Assembly: GCA_002869165.1 (NCBI GenBank) | Contig: PKTK01000006.1 | Span: forward strand, 1-64,000 | Direction: 5' to 3' | Source: Candidatus Parcubacteria bacterium | Lineage (GTDB): Bacteria; Patescibacteria; ABY1; BM507; UBA12075 | Length of the DNA stretch: 64,000 nucleotides | Shown here: positions 1 to 7,752 of the stretch, piece after piece | Numbering within the stretch: the stretch's first letter is position 1 | How the letters are laid out: each line of letters begins with the position of its first letter | Notes under the pieces: model-generated | Databases searched by the model: none | What the model was told of the DNA's origin: nothing | What the model saw: the letters and a program-made list of their open reading frames with translations, nothing else | Translations under genes and position numbers: made by a program

Positions 1-59
1 AATTTAATATCCTTATTTTTTACGTATAATCATGCTCGAGTTCAAGCACGATATCAACA

Positions 60-84
60 CAAAAAAATCCCCATCCGGGGATTA
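60..84 (-). terminator. Intrinsic terminator of the original host tRNA-Thr gene
   Basis: On the minus strand a 7-bp perfect stem (AATCCCC/GGGGATT, 4-nt loop) is followed by a run of seven T. It lies just downstream of the 3' half of the split host tRNA-Thr, where a tRNA terminator is expected. This supports reading positions 1-90 as chromosomal DNA outside the integrated elements. Confidence 0.7.
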
Positions 85-90
85 TATTTT

Positions 91-133
91 GAGCCGATAT
101 CGAGACTTGAACTCGAGACCCCTTCCTTACCAT
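91..133 (-). pseudogene. 3' half of the disrupted host tRNA-Thr(GGU) (tRNA #1) and left attachment site of element 1
   Basis: Read on the minus strand, this is a tRNA from the anticodon loop (ATGGTAA, 127-133) through the 3' anticodon strand GGAAG, variable loop, T-arm with TTCAAGT loop, and acceptor strand TATCGGC plus discriminator T. The 5' half is missing here. It is found 31.5 kb away at 31662-31698, where GCCGATA and CTTCC pair perfectly with this half (7/7 acceptor, 5/5 anticodon stem). The left-flanking DNA (GTTG before the loop) is foreign. No CCA is encoded. Confidence 0.9.
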
Positions 134-330
134 CAACAACCCATACAATTTTCTATCAGTTTGAGTCTGAAGTTAGGGCAAAAAGCTCGTATTTGATATA
201 TAATTTTAAACCATTGTAGCAACCTGTTCAATACAGAAATTAACTCAAGAAAAAATCCTTAAATAAGGATGTTTACAACTATAAAAGTCTGCTAATTATT
301 ATCGCTTTTACAATTTAAACAATATCACAA
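134..330. other. Left arm of element 1 (non-coding), with Int-L terminator
   Basis: No gene is seen in these 197 bases between the attachment core and the Int-L stop codon. On the minus strand a hairpin at 250-270 (ATCCTT, AAGGAT and a T-run) is a likely terminator for Int-L. The equivalent region of element 2 (10251-10448) has the same length, a similar hairpin and similar sequence next to its Int-L stop, so the two elements have homologous left ends. Confidence 0.6.
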
Positions 331-1296
331 CTATATTAAATTATCAAGGGTCAGTGCCTCAATATCATTTCTCATCTCGTCAGTAGGCAAGCAACGCAAA
401 TATGAAGCTGTCATACGGATATCACGATGCCCAAGCAACTGCTTCAGTTTAGCAATATCAGTGCCTTTCATGAGCATATTAACCGCAAAGGTGTGCCTAA
501 ACTGATGTAGGTGAAACTTTACTCCCGTAGCTTCCTTCATTTTTTCAACTAAATGTTTTATCCCGCTTTGCTTCAAACCATCATCCTGCTTGTCAGAAAT
601 AAACAAATAATCAGTTCCAAAATTAAACTTCTGCTTTTCCGAAAAATAATCTTTCAACTTTGTTACTGCCAAACTATTTAAGGGTATAGCTCTCTGCATT
701 TTTGATTTTGATGTTTCAGCTCTTACAATTAAAATTTTTCTTTCTAAATCAATATCCCTATTCTTCAAGCCAAGCAACTCACCCTTTCTCAACCCACAAG
801 TAAGAAGTATTATAAATATCAAAATATTCCTTTTTCTAATTATGCTATTTTTCCACTTTATACTAAATTCAACAGCATTAAATATTTTTTCAACTTCTTT
901 TTTGTCCAAATATTTTAATTCTTCATACCTAACATCTGGATAGTCCATCAGCTCTTTGTCCAAAGGATTTTTTTCAATATGGCTATGTCGCTCAAGCCAT
1001 CTGAAAAATTTATTTAGTTTTGACCAGTAAGTTGCAATAGTAGATTTTTTTACACCTTCTCTTTCTTTACCTCTCCCTACTATCCTTTTTCTAGTATTTA
1101 ATATCTTAAAAAACTCAACCATCCTGTTTACTTTTATGTCAGAGGCATAAACAATATCGGGTAACAACTTTAAAAACAGCTCATAGGCTGATTTATATCC
1201 CCTGATAGTTTCCTCTGACAACCTACCAGCATGCCTCATTTCTGGTAAAAATTCCTCCTTAAATAAATAGTTTAATTCTTTTTTCATATTTTCCAA
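331..1296 (-). CDS. Tyrosine recombinase Int-L of element 1
   Basis: This is a 321-residue tyrosine recombinase of the phage-integrase/Xer superfamily, which would cut and rejoin DNA at the element's attachment sites. The N-terminal part (about 10-115) is a SAM-like core-binding domain. The catalytic domain shows R170 in GLRKGEL, a lysine near 197-199 (SKSK), the H264-x-x-R267 box, H290 in LGH and nucleophile Y299. It is clearly related to the 314-residue recombinase at 10449-11393, which has the same position in element 2 and the same opening motif (RLSEETIRG). The gene ends 197 bp inside the left junction. The first ATG was chosen; M4 is an alternative. All catalytic residues are present, so it is probably active. 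Confidence 0.93.
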   Translation of the reverse strand: MENMKKELNYLFKEEFLPEMRHAGRLSEETIRGYKSAYELFLKLLPDIVYASDIKVNRMVEFFKILNTRKRIVGRGKEREGVKKSTIATYWSKLNKFFRWLERHSHIEKNPLDKELMDYPDVRYEELKYLDKKEVEKIFNAVEFSIKWKNSIIRKRNILIFIILLTCGLRKGELLGLKNRDIDLERKILIVRAETSKSKMQRAIPLNSLAVTKLKDYFSEKQKFNFGTDYLFISDKQDDGLKQSGIKHLVEKMKEATGVKFHLHQFRHTFAVNMLMKGTDIAKLKQLLGHRDIRMTASYLRCLPTDEMRNDIEALTLDNLI

Positions 1297-1402
1297 TCAG
1301 GACAAGCTCTGGTTAATAAATTAGTAATTAAAAAACCGTGCACGATTTATTACTTACACGGTAACATACTGTCCTAACTAGGGCGTGACATTTATTTTTA
1401 AA

Positions 1403-2332
1403 CTACAAATTATCTATTGCTTTATTAACTTTTTCCTCTATTTCACTAATATATTTTAGTAAACGCTGTTTTCTTTTTCTTGAATTAACCATCTCTTGTT
1501 CAACTATATTTTTATCATCCACTTCTCCGCTAACAACATCCCTATGGGTTAGTTTGTAATTCTTCTCGCCCTCCCCTGTATCAATTACATCTACTTTTTT
1601 CCCATGGTCTAACAACTTAATATACTCGTTTAATTTTCTAAATCCGCTTTTTTGTTGATTTTTAATTTTTGCGATTTTTTCTTTGTAAAATTTCAACTCT
1701 TCTTTTTGCCTACTAGACAACTTTCCTGATTTTGAAACAGCCAACAATCCACTTCTGTAATCATCAATCAAGTATTTCTTTTCTAAAGTTGTCAAACCCA
1801 TTGGGTCATACTCTCTTATGTCTTCAATCAAACCATTAACGGTATTTATATTAAATTTTATATCTGTTTCTTTGCCATAAAAAATGTAATTACTCATCCA
1901 AGCCATGAAAAAAAATGATTGCTCAATTATAATTATAAACTTAATCAAATCTTCTTCTATCTTTTTCTTGGTTTCCTTTGTTTGTCTATTCAGCCAACTT
2001 GAACCAGTGTTGCTGAAATCAGCCCCAACCAACGTGTCCACGCTGTCGTCTCTTGAGTTCAGCTTTGGCATATTGTATTTTTTTCTAAATTTTTCTACAT
2101 ACCTGTCAAAGCTGTCTATTTTTTTGAATATTTTTATATAGTCAGTGCAAACCCTTATTTTTAAATTACTTTTGGCAAAATCTTTTTGCTTTTCTTGCAT
2201 TTCCTTGTAAATCTTATCCCAACCAAAATCCCAAGTTTTAAATTCTGACTTATGTTTACTATCAGTTTTTACTGTCTTGCTATATTCGTCTGGATGTTTA
2301 TGCCTAATTTCGTAATACATATCAACTAACAA
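1403..2332 (-). CDS. Hypothetical protein, lysine-rich and partly coiled coil
   Basis: This is a 309-residue protein I do not recognise. It is charged and helical, with a hydrophobic stretch near 133-150 (FIIIIEQSFFFMAWMSNYIF) that could be one membrane segment or a buried helix, and Lys/Glu-rich helical regions near 205-235 and at the C-terminus. The start overlaps the upstream hydrolase gene by 11 bp. A start at M5 (2320) would fall one base after that gene's TGA stop and is equally plausible. It is the last gene of the element 1 cargo run before Int-L. No function is assigned. Confidence 0.7.
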   Translation of the reverse strand: MLVDMYYEIRHKHPDEYSKTVKTDSKHKSEFKTWDFGWDKIYKEMQEKQKDFAKSNLKIRVCTDYIKIFKKIDSFDRYVEKFRKKYNMPKLNSRDDSVDTLVGADFSNTGSSWLNRQTKETKKKIEEDLIKFIIIIEQSFFFMAWMSNYIFYGKETDIKFNINTVNGLIEDIREYDPMGLTTLEKKYLIDDYRSGLLAVSKSGKLSSRQKEELKFYKEKIAKIKNQQKSGFRKLNEYIKLLDHGKKVDVIDTGEGEKNYKLTHRDVVSGEVDDKNIVEQEMVNSRKRKQRLLKYISEIEEKVNKAIDNL

Positions 2333-2906
2333 TAACTTCTACCAACTCTGGCAACTCTTCTTTCCCCATGTCACCCATCGTATAATGCCCATGACCATCA
2401 AGGTTAATTATTTCACCACCAAGTGCATCATGAAATATTTTTAAACTTACCTTACCCCCCTCTTCCTCATCATTTGCTGTAAACATAAACACCTCATCAA
2501 CTCTTTCCTTAATAGTGCGGTCAATATCATAGGCATAAAACTTTTCTTTGTATTTGTTCTTTATCCCGTGTCTATCAAATGTTTTCCAAGGAGCCACTAA
2601 AACAAGTTTATGTATTTTCTTTTTGCTTTCTCCAAGCCAACGAACAAGAAAAGCACAACCACAACTATGCCCTACCAAGATTGTGTTCTCATCTACTTCC
2701 AGCTTCTCAAATTCTTCTTTGAATTTTTCATAATCTGGTTGCCACGGCTCTGGCATTGTTGGTGTTTCAGTTATTATACCCTGTTTCTCAAGTTCTGTTT
2801 TTGTTGATGGTATCCAGTGTTTATCATAAGTTCTAGTTTCAGGGTCCATTGCCTTTTCTGCGTTAGAAGGGCAACCATGAATTATTATACATTTTTTATT
2901 TGCCAT
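2322..2906 (-). CDS. RBBP9/YdeN-like serine hydrolase
   Basis: This 194-residue alpha/beta hydrolase resembles the small RBBP9/YdeN family. The first strand CIIIHG is typical, the nucleophile sits in GHSCG (about residue 88), an acid is plausible in TANDEE (about 143) and the histidine in GHGHYT (about 172). The length fits the family. Members are cytoplasmic esterase-like proteins whose substrates are mostly unknown, so no substrate is proposed. The gene ends with TGA, evidence that UGA is a stop in this genome. It lies in a run of closely spaced cargo genes between a predicted membrane protease and the 309-residue protein. Confidence 0.85.
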   Translation of the reverse strand: MANKKCIIIHGCPSNAEKAMDPETRTYDKHWIPSTKTELEKQGIITETPTMPEPWQPDYEKFKEEFEKLEVDENTILVGHSCGCAFLVRWLGESKKKIHKLVLVAPWKTFDRHGIKNKYKEKFYAYDIDRTIKERVDEVFMFTANDEEEGGKVSLKIFHDALGGEIINLDGHGHYTMGDMGKEELPELVEVIVS

Positions 2907-2932
2907 ATTTTTATTTTCAAATATTAGTATTA

Positions 2933-3445
2933 TTATTGCAAACCACCGACAGCATAAACTAGCATAACAGCATAAATTAAATCAAACCAAAAAAATCTCA
3001 ATTTATTTGCAGTCCAAAGCAACCAATAAAAAGGGTAAGCAAGATAATGGATAACTGTTCCCCCGTTTTTTATTGACTCCTTGCTTTTAGAAACAATGTG
3101 TTTTCCATCATGGTCACTCGGAAATGCATGCATCCCCGAAGAAATAGCAATCCACAAAAACAACCAATATAGAGTGCTATCAAAATATGTCTGGCTTGCA
3201 AAATAGCCAAACAAAAAAGTCATTGTTGTGTTAAGTATCAATGGTCCTGTTGAAATATAGAATGTTTGTTTATATGTCGCTGGCTCTTCATGTAGCACAT
3301 AACCAGCAGGATTACCAAAGCGAAAATATACAACCTTGCTTACCTTAACTCCCATCCAATCACAAAATTTCTTGTGTGACCATTCGTGAATTATTACTCC
3401 TGGAAATGTTAACATTGATATTAACCAACCTGGTATAAAAAACAT
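2933..3445 (-). CDS. M50-like membrane zinc metallopeptidase
   Basis: This 170-residue membrane protein has the zinc motif HEWSH (about residues 21-25) inside a hydrophobic N-terminal segment, as in site-2-protease-like M50 peptidases and related putative zincins. A later SDHDGK segment may supply the third ligand, as the D-G motif does in M50 enzymes. Several hydrophobic segments follow. It is shorter than classical RseP-type proteases and lacks a PDZ domain. It would act on membrane substrates, but none is evident. It sits between the nuclease-fold gene at 3464 and the hydrolase at 2322. Confidence 0.75.
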   Translation of the reverse strand: MFFIPGWLISMLTFPGVIIHEWSHKKFCDWMGVKVSKVVYFRFGNPAGYVLHEEPATYKQTFYISTGPLILNTTMTFLFGYFASQTYFDSTLYWLFLWIAISSGMHAFPSDHDGKHIVSKSKESIKNGGTVIHYLAYPFYWLLWTANKLRFFWFDLIYAVMLVYAVGGLQ

Positions 3446-3463
3446 ATAGTTTTATTTAAATAA

Positions 3464-3931
3464 TTATTGTTCTTTTAAAAAGTCGCTTACCATTTTGCAA
3501 TACCTATCCTGATATTTTTTTGGAATTAACTCCTCGCTCAATTTCTCAATTTTTCTATTTTTTATTATCAAGTCACACCTACCGAAATAAAATCCTTTCA
3601 GCGAAGCGATAAACAAATACGAAGGGTTCCAGCGTTTATTCTGTTCCTTGGCAATCTTCAAAAGATTATTACTTGTCTCGGGATGTTTCCTGAACTTCAC
3701 CTCTACTATCATAATATTTTCATCTTTCTCATCCTTTGGCACAAGCACGAAATCTGGAGCTGACCTGATTGGTTTCAAAATATTGTTACTGCTATAATCC
3801 AACAGTCCAGGCAACACCCTTTCATAGCCAAGCGGTAGTATGGTATATTGTTTTGCCTCGGCAAACATCTGCTGAAAAATCAACTCGGCAATCTTCCCTT
3901 TTATAAGTTGTTTTTGAAAATTATTTTTCAT
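3464..3931 (-). CDS. Putative PD-(D/E)XK nuclease-fold protein
   Basis: This 155-residue protein has the layout of the PD-(D/E)XK nuclease superfamily: a PD motif (SAPDFVLV, D at about 70), then the strand IMIVEVKFR carrying E-x-K (about 85-93), followed by a helical region and a further strand. Proteins of this size include Holliday-junction-resolvase-like and defence-associated nucleases. The motif is readable but the exact family is not. It lies 5 bp downstream of a zinc-ribbon membrane protein gene in the element 1 cargo block, so the two are probably co-transcribed. Confidence 0.7.
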   Translation of the reverse strand: MKNNFQKQLIKGKIAELIFQQMFAEAKQYTILPLGYERVLPGLLDYSSNNILKPIRSAPDFVLVPKDEKDENIMIVEVKFRKHPETSNNLLKIAKEQNKRWNPSYLFIASLKGFYFGRCDLIIKNRKIEKLSEELIPKKYQDRYCKMVSDFLKEQ

Positions 3932-3936
3932 AAGCT

Positions 3937-4686
3937 TTATTTATAAATTTGAGCTCTTCCGAGAGACCATCTTCCTAGCTTCTCATTTGCTTCAACACTA
4001 TAAAATATCACGCTTGTTTTTCCACCTTTTTGCCATTTCTCACCAAAAGATTGCAAAAAGAAATTTTTGTCATCTCTTGTTGCAACCATCCATGCTTGTT
4101 GTGGAACATACAAGTATAACAGCTCGTCTTCTACCCCTGTAATCTCCGATTTAACAACAAACCCTTCTTTTTTCATTTTTATAATCAAATCATCAACTTG
4201 TGCCAACCATAGAACCTCTTCTAATTTATCCTCATCAGTTTTAACATCTTGCTTCTTCGTATTATTAGTTTGCTGTGTTGTAGTCGTATCAGCAAATGCA
4301 GATACAAACATGGAAAAAATAAAAATAACAAGAAAAATAGTTAACAATGGATGTTTTTTTATCCACTCATTGCTATTTTTTTTCTTTTCCAATTTTTCTT
4401 CTTCTTTAGTGACAAACTTTTCATAAGTAACTATTACTTTTTTCTTTTTGGAAACCCTGTTAGCTTCTCCCCACCCGTCCTCTTTCAATTTTAAAACTTT
4501 TTTATCCATCTCTTTTTGTCCTTTTTCAGAAATTTTAAATTCTAAAGTTTTGCTCAATCTCTTTTTGCCTTTTGTGTCTTCTTCTTTTTTCTCTTCACTC
4601 AACATTGAACCACAATGCTTACACTTAATCGCCTCAATGTTTATTTCCTCTGCACAAAAGGGACATTTTTTTAAATTTTCTGGCAT
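3937..4686 (-). CDS. Zinc-ribbon, single-pass membrane protein
   Basis: This is a 249-residue protein. Residues about 8-27 form a zinc ribbon with two CxxC pairs (CPFC and CKHC). A charged Lys/Glu-rich linker follows, then one membrane segment at about 112-131 (PLLTIFLVIFIFSMFVSAF) and a globular C-terminal domain of about 110 residues. The zinc ribbon would face the cytoplasm and the C-terminal domain the outside. Function is unknown. It could be a sensor or scaffold for its neighbours. Confidence 0.75.
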   Translation of the reverse strand: MPENLKKCPFCAEEINIEAIKCKHCGSMLSEEKKEEDTKGKKRLSKTLEFKISEKGQKEMDKKVLKLKEDGWGEANRVSKKKKVIVTYEKFVTKEEEKLEKKKNSNEWIKKHPLLTIFLVIFIFSMFVSAFADTTTTQQTNNTKKQDVKTDEDKLEEVLWLAQVDDLIIKMKKEGFVVKSEITGVEDELLYLYVPQQAWMVATRDDKNFFLQSFGEKWQKGGKTSVIFYSVEANEKLGRWSLGRAQIYK

Positions 4687-4725
4687 ATTTGTATTTTAAT
4701 TGTTAAAATATCATAATTTTGTAGT

Positions 4726-5022
4726 TTACAACATCTTCTCAATCAATGAGGCTATTAAAATAAATACTGAAAAAATTAACATTCCCAATAACAATATTAA
4801 AAAAAATATTGCGTCAAATTTCCTTGAGGTCACATTTGGCATTTTAACACCAAGTGTCTTGAGCAAAAGACTGCCGATGCTACTGCTTTCTCTTTCTTCT
4901 ATCATTCTAGCCCAAATGTTTTTTAGGGAATAGTAGTTGCGATTTTTATAACCTTCATACGCCACATATAAAAGACCAAGAAAGCATAAAAAAATAGCAA
5001 CATAAAAAATATATTCAATCAT
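4726..5022 (-). CDS. Small membrane protein, hypothetical
   Basis: This is a 98-residue protein with a hydrophobic segment at each end (about 3-20 and 70-94) and a charged middle of about 45 residues. It is not recognised. It lies between two other membrane-protein genes in the element 1 cargo block. The start is the first ATG after a 66-bp gap. Confidence 0.6.
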   Translation of the reverse strand: MIEYIFYVAIFLCFLGLLYVAYEGYKNRNYYSLKNIWARMIEERESSSIGSLLLKTLGVKMPNVTSRKFDAIFFLILLLGMLIFSVFILIASLIEKML

Positions 5023-5088
5023 ATTATTAATTTCCTAACTCCTGTAATTAGAGTTATGGGAGATAGGAGGACAAATAAAAAGGTTTTA

Positions 5089-5712
5089 TCATTTTTTGTC
5101 TTGGTATAAAACTAAAAATAAATCTAAAGTTTTCACCCTTAAGTATCCCCAAAAACGATTAGCTCTATTTAAAAACACGAATAAAAGAAAAATAAAAAAC
5201 AATGTCAATAAAAAATTGTTTTGGCTAAACTGCCAAAATAACACCAACAGCATAAATACAACTTGAACGAAGGAAGTAAAATAAAGCCCTCTATACAATC
5301 CGTAATTTGAATTGAAGACTTGAATTTGACCTGTCGTGTCTCTTAACAGAACAAATAGGTTGCAAATACTCCAAACCTTGCTCTCATCGCAATGCTCTTG
5401 TATTTCGTCATCAATAATCAAACTTCTAGCTTTTTTTAAAACTGCTTTTTCGTAACTATTAAAGTCTTTTTTGTTTTCCTTGAAAAAAAACTTTAATATT
5501 GGAATTTTTCCAGCTAGATTGACTGAACCTTGGATAACATGCCCCAAGATATAAGAAATAATAAAATATACTATCAATACTGAAATATCAAAAGGCAGGC
5601 TAATACTTAAAATATAAACTACATTTAAATACACCACTAAAATGGCATACGCTCCAACCACCAAATAGCCAATTTGGTCGTATAAATTAAATTTTGAAAA
5701 ATTATACTGCAT
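5089..5712 (-). CDS. Membrane protein, hypothetical (partner of the MBL-fold gene)
   Basis: This 207-residue protein has about four hydrophobic segments: two or three near residues 10-65 and one or two near 145-185, with a soluble loop of about 70 residues between them. Its start lies 3 bp after the stop of the metallo-beta-lactamase-fold gene, so the two are very probably translated from one transcript. No family is recognised. Confidence 0.7.
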   Translation of the reverse strand: MQYNFSKFNLYDQIGYLVVGAYAILVVYLNVVYILSISLPFDISVLIVYFIISYILGHVIQGSVNLAGKIPILKFFFKENKKDFNSYEKAVLKKARSLIIDDEIQEHCDESKVWSICNLFVLLRDTTGQIQVFNSNYGLYRGLYFTSFVQVVFMLLVLFWQFSQNNFLLTLFFIFLLFVFLNRANRFWGYLRVKTLDLFLVLYQDKK

Positions 5713-5715
5713 ATT

Positions 5716-6486
5716 TTAAATTACTGTCATAGAATTTTCTGAATTTATTTTTGCAACAACAGTTCCGTTACGAGTTGTATGAACGCCTCTTCTCGCTTGA
5801 TTTCTGTATCTTGAGTCTGCATCATGGTCAGTTTTTGAACCTGCTGATATCACAACAAAAGCTAAATTCATTTTTTTAATTTTCTCTAGGTTATAACCAC
5901 TTTTATTGCCATGATGTGAAGCAAGAAGCAGGGATGTTCCAGATATTTCACTGTCAGATATCCAATCCCAACCGTCATCCTCAATATCACCTTGTATCAA
6001 AATCTTATGTCCACGACATGTAATTCTTAAAAGTAAGCTGTTATTATTTACTTCATCAGAAAACTCTTTTAGCATGATGTCATTAGGTGATAAATAATCA
6101 ATTCGGGTATCACCAATTTTGCTATTCCATCCTTTTTTAACTTCAAATACTTTTTCACAATGTTCACCTAATCTCATATCCTCATAAGTATCCCAATCAA
6201 GAGTAACAGGGTCAGGGGTAAAATTAACTGGAGAATGAATAAAAGTAGTAATTTTAAATTTATCAACAAAATCACACAATCCACCAATATGGTCTTGATG
6301 GGGATGCGTAATTATTAACCTATCTATTGTTCTAATATTTGCTTCTTCCAAAATTGATACAATATTATCATATCCATCCTCTTTGCAAACCTTTAAGTCA
6401 ATAATAGCATTTGAGTTATTGGGAAATTCTACATAAGAGCAATGACCATTCCCAACTTTGAAAAAAAATATTTTAAAATCTCTCAT
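5716..6486 (-). CDS. Metallo-beta-lactamase-fold hydrolase, ComEC C-terminal-like
   Basis: This 256-residue protein has the metal-binding HPHQDH motif (about residues 60-66), a GDIED segment with the bridging aspartate (about 166-170) and an ASHHG segment (about 189-193). That pattern matches stand-alone relatives of the ComEC/Rec2 beta-lactamase domain, many of which are nucleases or phosphodiesterases. It is cytoplasmic, with no membrane segment or signal peptide. The next gene, 3 bp downstream, encodes a membrane protein, so a soluble-enzyme and membrane-partner pair is likely. The role in the element is unknown; defence or DNA processing are possibilities. Confidence 0.85.
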   Translation of the reverse strand: MRDFKIFFFKVGNGHCSYVEFPNNSNAIIDLKVCKEDGYDNIVSILEEANIRTIDRLIITHPHQDHIGGLCDFVDKFKITTFIHSPVNFTPDPVTLDWDTYEDMRLGEHCEKVFEVKKGWNSKIGDTRIDYLSPNDIMLKEFSDEVNNNSLLLRITCRGHKILIQGDIEDDGWDWISDSEISGTSLLLASHHGNKSGYNLEKIKKMNLAFVVISAGSKTDHDADSRYRNQARRGVHTTRNGTVVAKINSENSMTVI

Positions 6487-6554
6487 ATGGCAAAATTTAC
6501 TAATCTTGCTATCAATTTACCATTTTAGAGCATAAAAATCAAGTAAACTCTAGA

Positions 6555-7451
6555 TTAAAAGCTAACTTCTTCAAATGCCTTATAGTAGCGTGGGAGGTCT
6601 TGTTTTAGCTTAATCCCGTCATTGTAGACCTGAAGCATCTCAAGGCTACGATGGCGGGTATAGCGTGCCACCTCAAGCAAGTCACCTTTATAGTTCTTGA
6701 TTAGCTTGGTGGTGAAATAATGCCTAAAACCATGAACACTACGCTCAATCTCAAGCTCACGCAAGACATCAGTGACAATTTGTCGCAAACCCCTGGTTGT
6801 TATTTGATTGTTAAGGTTCTTATTGCTTCTGCTAGGAAACAGAAAACCGTATGATATTTTGTTTGTTTTTAAATATAGCTCAATATTTTTGATGGTCACT
6901 GGATGTAAATTGATTATTTCCTTGTCATCCTGCCCCTTACCCTGAATAAATGCTGTTTTGCTTACCAAATCAACATCAGAAACCTTCAATCTTGTTATCT
7001 CTACCTGCCGTAATCCCTGATAAATAAGAAAGCTAAAAATTGCCTTTAGCCTTGTATTGCTTCTATCATCAGTAAGCTCGTGAAGGTAGTTTGTTAATTT
7101 CCTGATTTCATCCTCGTTTACCCCTTCCTTTTTATGTTTCTTGAATTGAGAGAAGGCTTTGATGTTGTGCGTGATGTCAACTGGAAGTATTCCCTGGCGA
7201 TGAAGCTCTTTCAGAAATATTCTGGTAGTTGCTAGATATTTGTTTTTAGTGCTAACGGAATAATCAACTCTGCTTTTCAAGTAACGCTTAAACTCTAAAA
7301 AACTGTTTTTATTGATGCCCTGCTTTTTGGTGAACCAAAGAAAAAGACAAATCCGTTGCTTATACTCATAGCGTGTAGTATCTGAAACATCCAGAAAATC
7401 AAAAACTGTTTTAGCCACATTACCGACTTGTTTTAGTTCTATTATCTCCAT
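6555..7451 (-). CDS. Third tyrosine recombinase of element 1
   Basis: This 298-residue XerC/D-like recombinase starts at an ATG at 7451, two bases after the stop of the upstream gene; a start at 7499 would overlap that gene. Catalytic motifs are readable: R in QGLRQVE, K in GKGQDDK, the HGFRH box, and H in TRHRS with Y in MLQVYND. It differs from both Int-L and Int-R and lies in the interior, directly downstream of the terminase module rather than at an end. It may serve the terminase region, resolve multimers or invert a segment. I see no attachment site beside it. Confidence 0.88.
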   Translation of the reverse strand: MEIIELKQVGNVAKTVFDFLDVSDTTRYEYKQRICLFLWFTKKQGINKNSFLEFKRYLKSRVDYSVSTKNKYLATTRIFLKELHRQGILPVDITHNIKAFSQFKKHKKEGVNEDEIRKLTNYLHELTDDRSNTRLKAIFSFLIYQGLRQVEITRLKVSDVDLVSKTAFIQGKGQDDKEIINLHPVTIKNIELYLKTNKISYGFLFPSRSNKNLNNQITTRGLRQIVTDVLRELEIERSVHGFRHYFTTKLIKNYKGDLLEVARYTRHRSLEMLQVYNDGIKLKQDLPRYYKAFEEVSF

Positions 7452-7452
7452 A

Positions 7453-7752
7453 CTACAATTTAATTTTTCCAAACTTACCCAATGCCTGAAATAATTCATT
7501 TACATAGTGGCGAACTTCTGGATTATCGCTTTTTCTGACCAACTTTATCATCTGCCTCTTTACATCGTCCAAGCTACTGCTTAACTCATAACAATCCTCT
7601 TCAAGTTTTGCTTTGCGTAATTTGTCCCAAACAAAAACACCACAATTATGATATATTTCATTTATCTGCTTAATCGCCTCTTTTTTATTTTTCCTACGAC
7701 TAAAGTAAAAAAACTTCAGGTGTCGCAAGTGGTTTTTGATTTTGAACCGCAT
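7453..7752 (-). CDS. Small helical protein downstream of terminase
   Basis: This 99-residue reading starts at the ATG at 7752, which still overlaps the terminase 3' end by 53 bp; a longer start at 7824 would overlap by 125 bp. The product is basic and mostly helical, with no recognised domain. In a complete phage a portal gene would be expected after the large terminase, but this protein is far too short. It could be a small packaging accessory factor or an unrelated element gene. Confidence 0.5.
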   Translation of the reverse strand: MRFKIKNHLRHLKFFYFSRRKNKKEAIKQINEIYHNCGVFVWDKLRKAKLEEDCYELSSSLDDVKRQMIKLVRKSDNPEVRHYVNELFQALGKFGKIKL

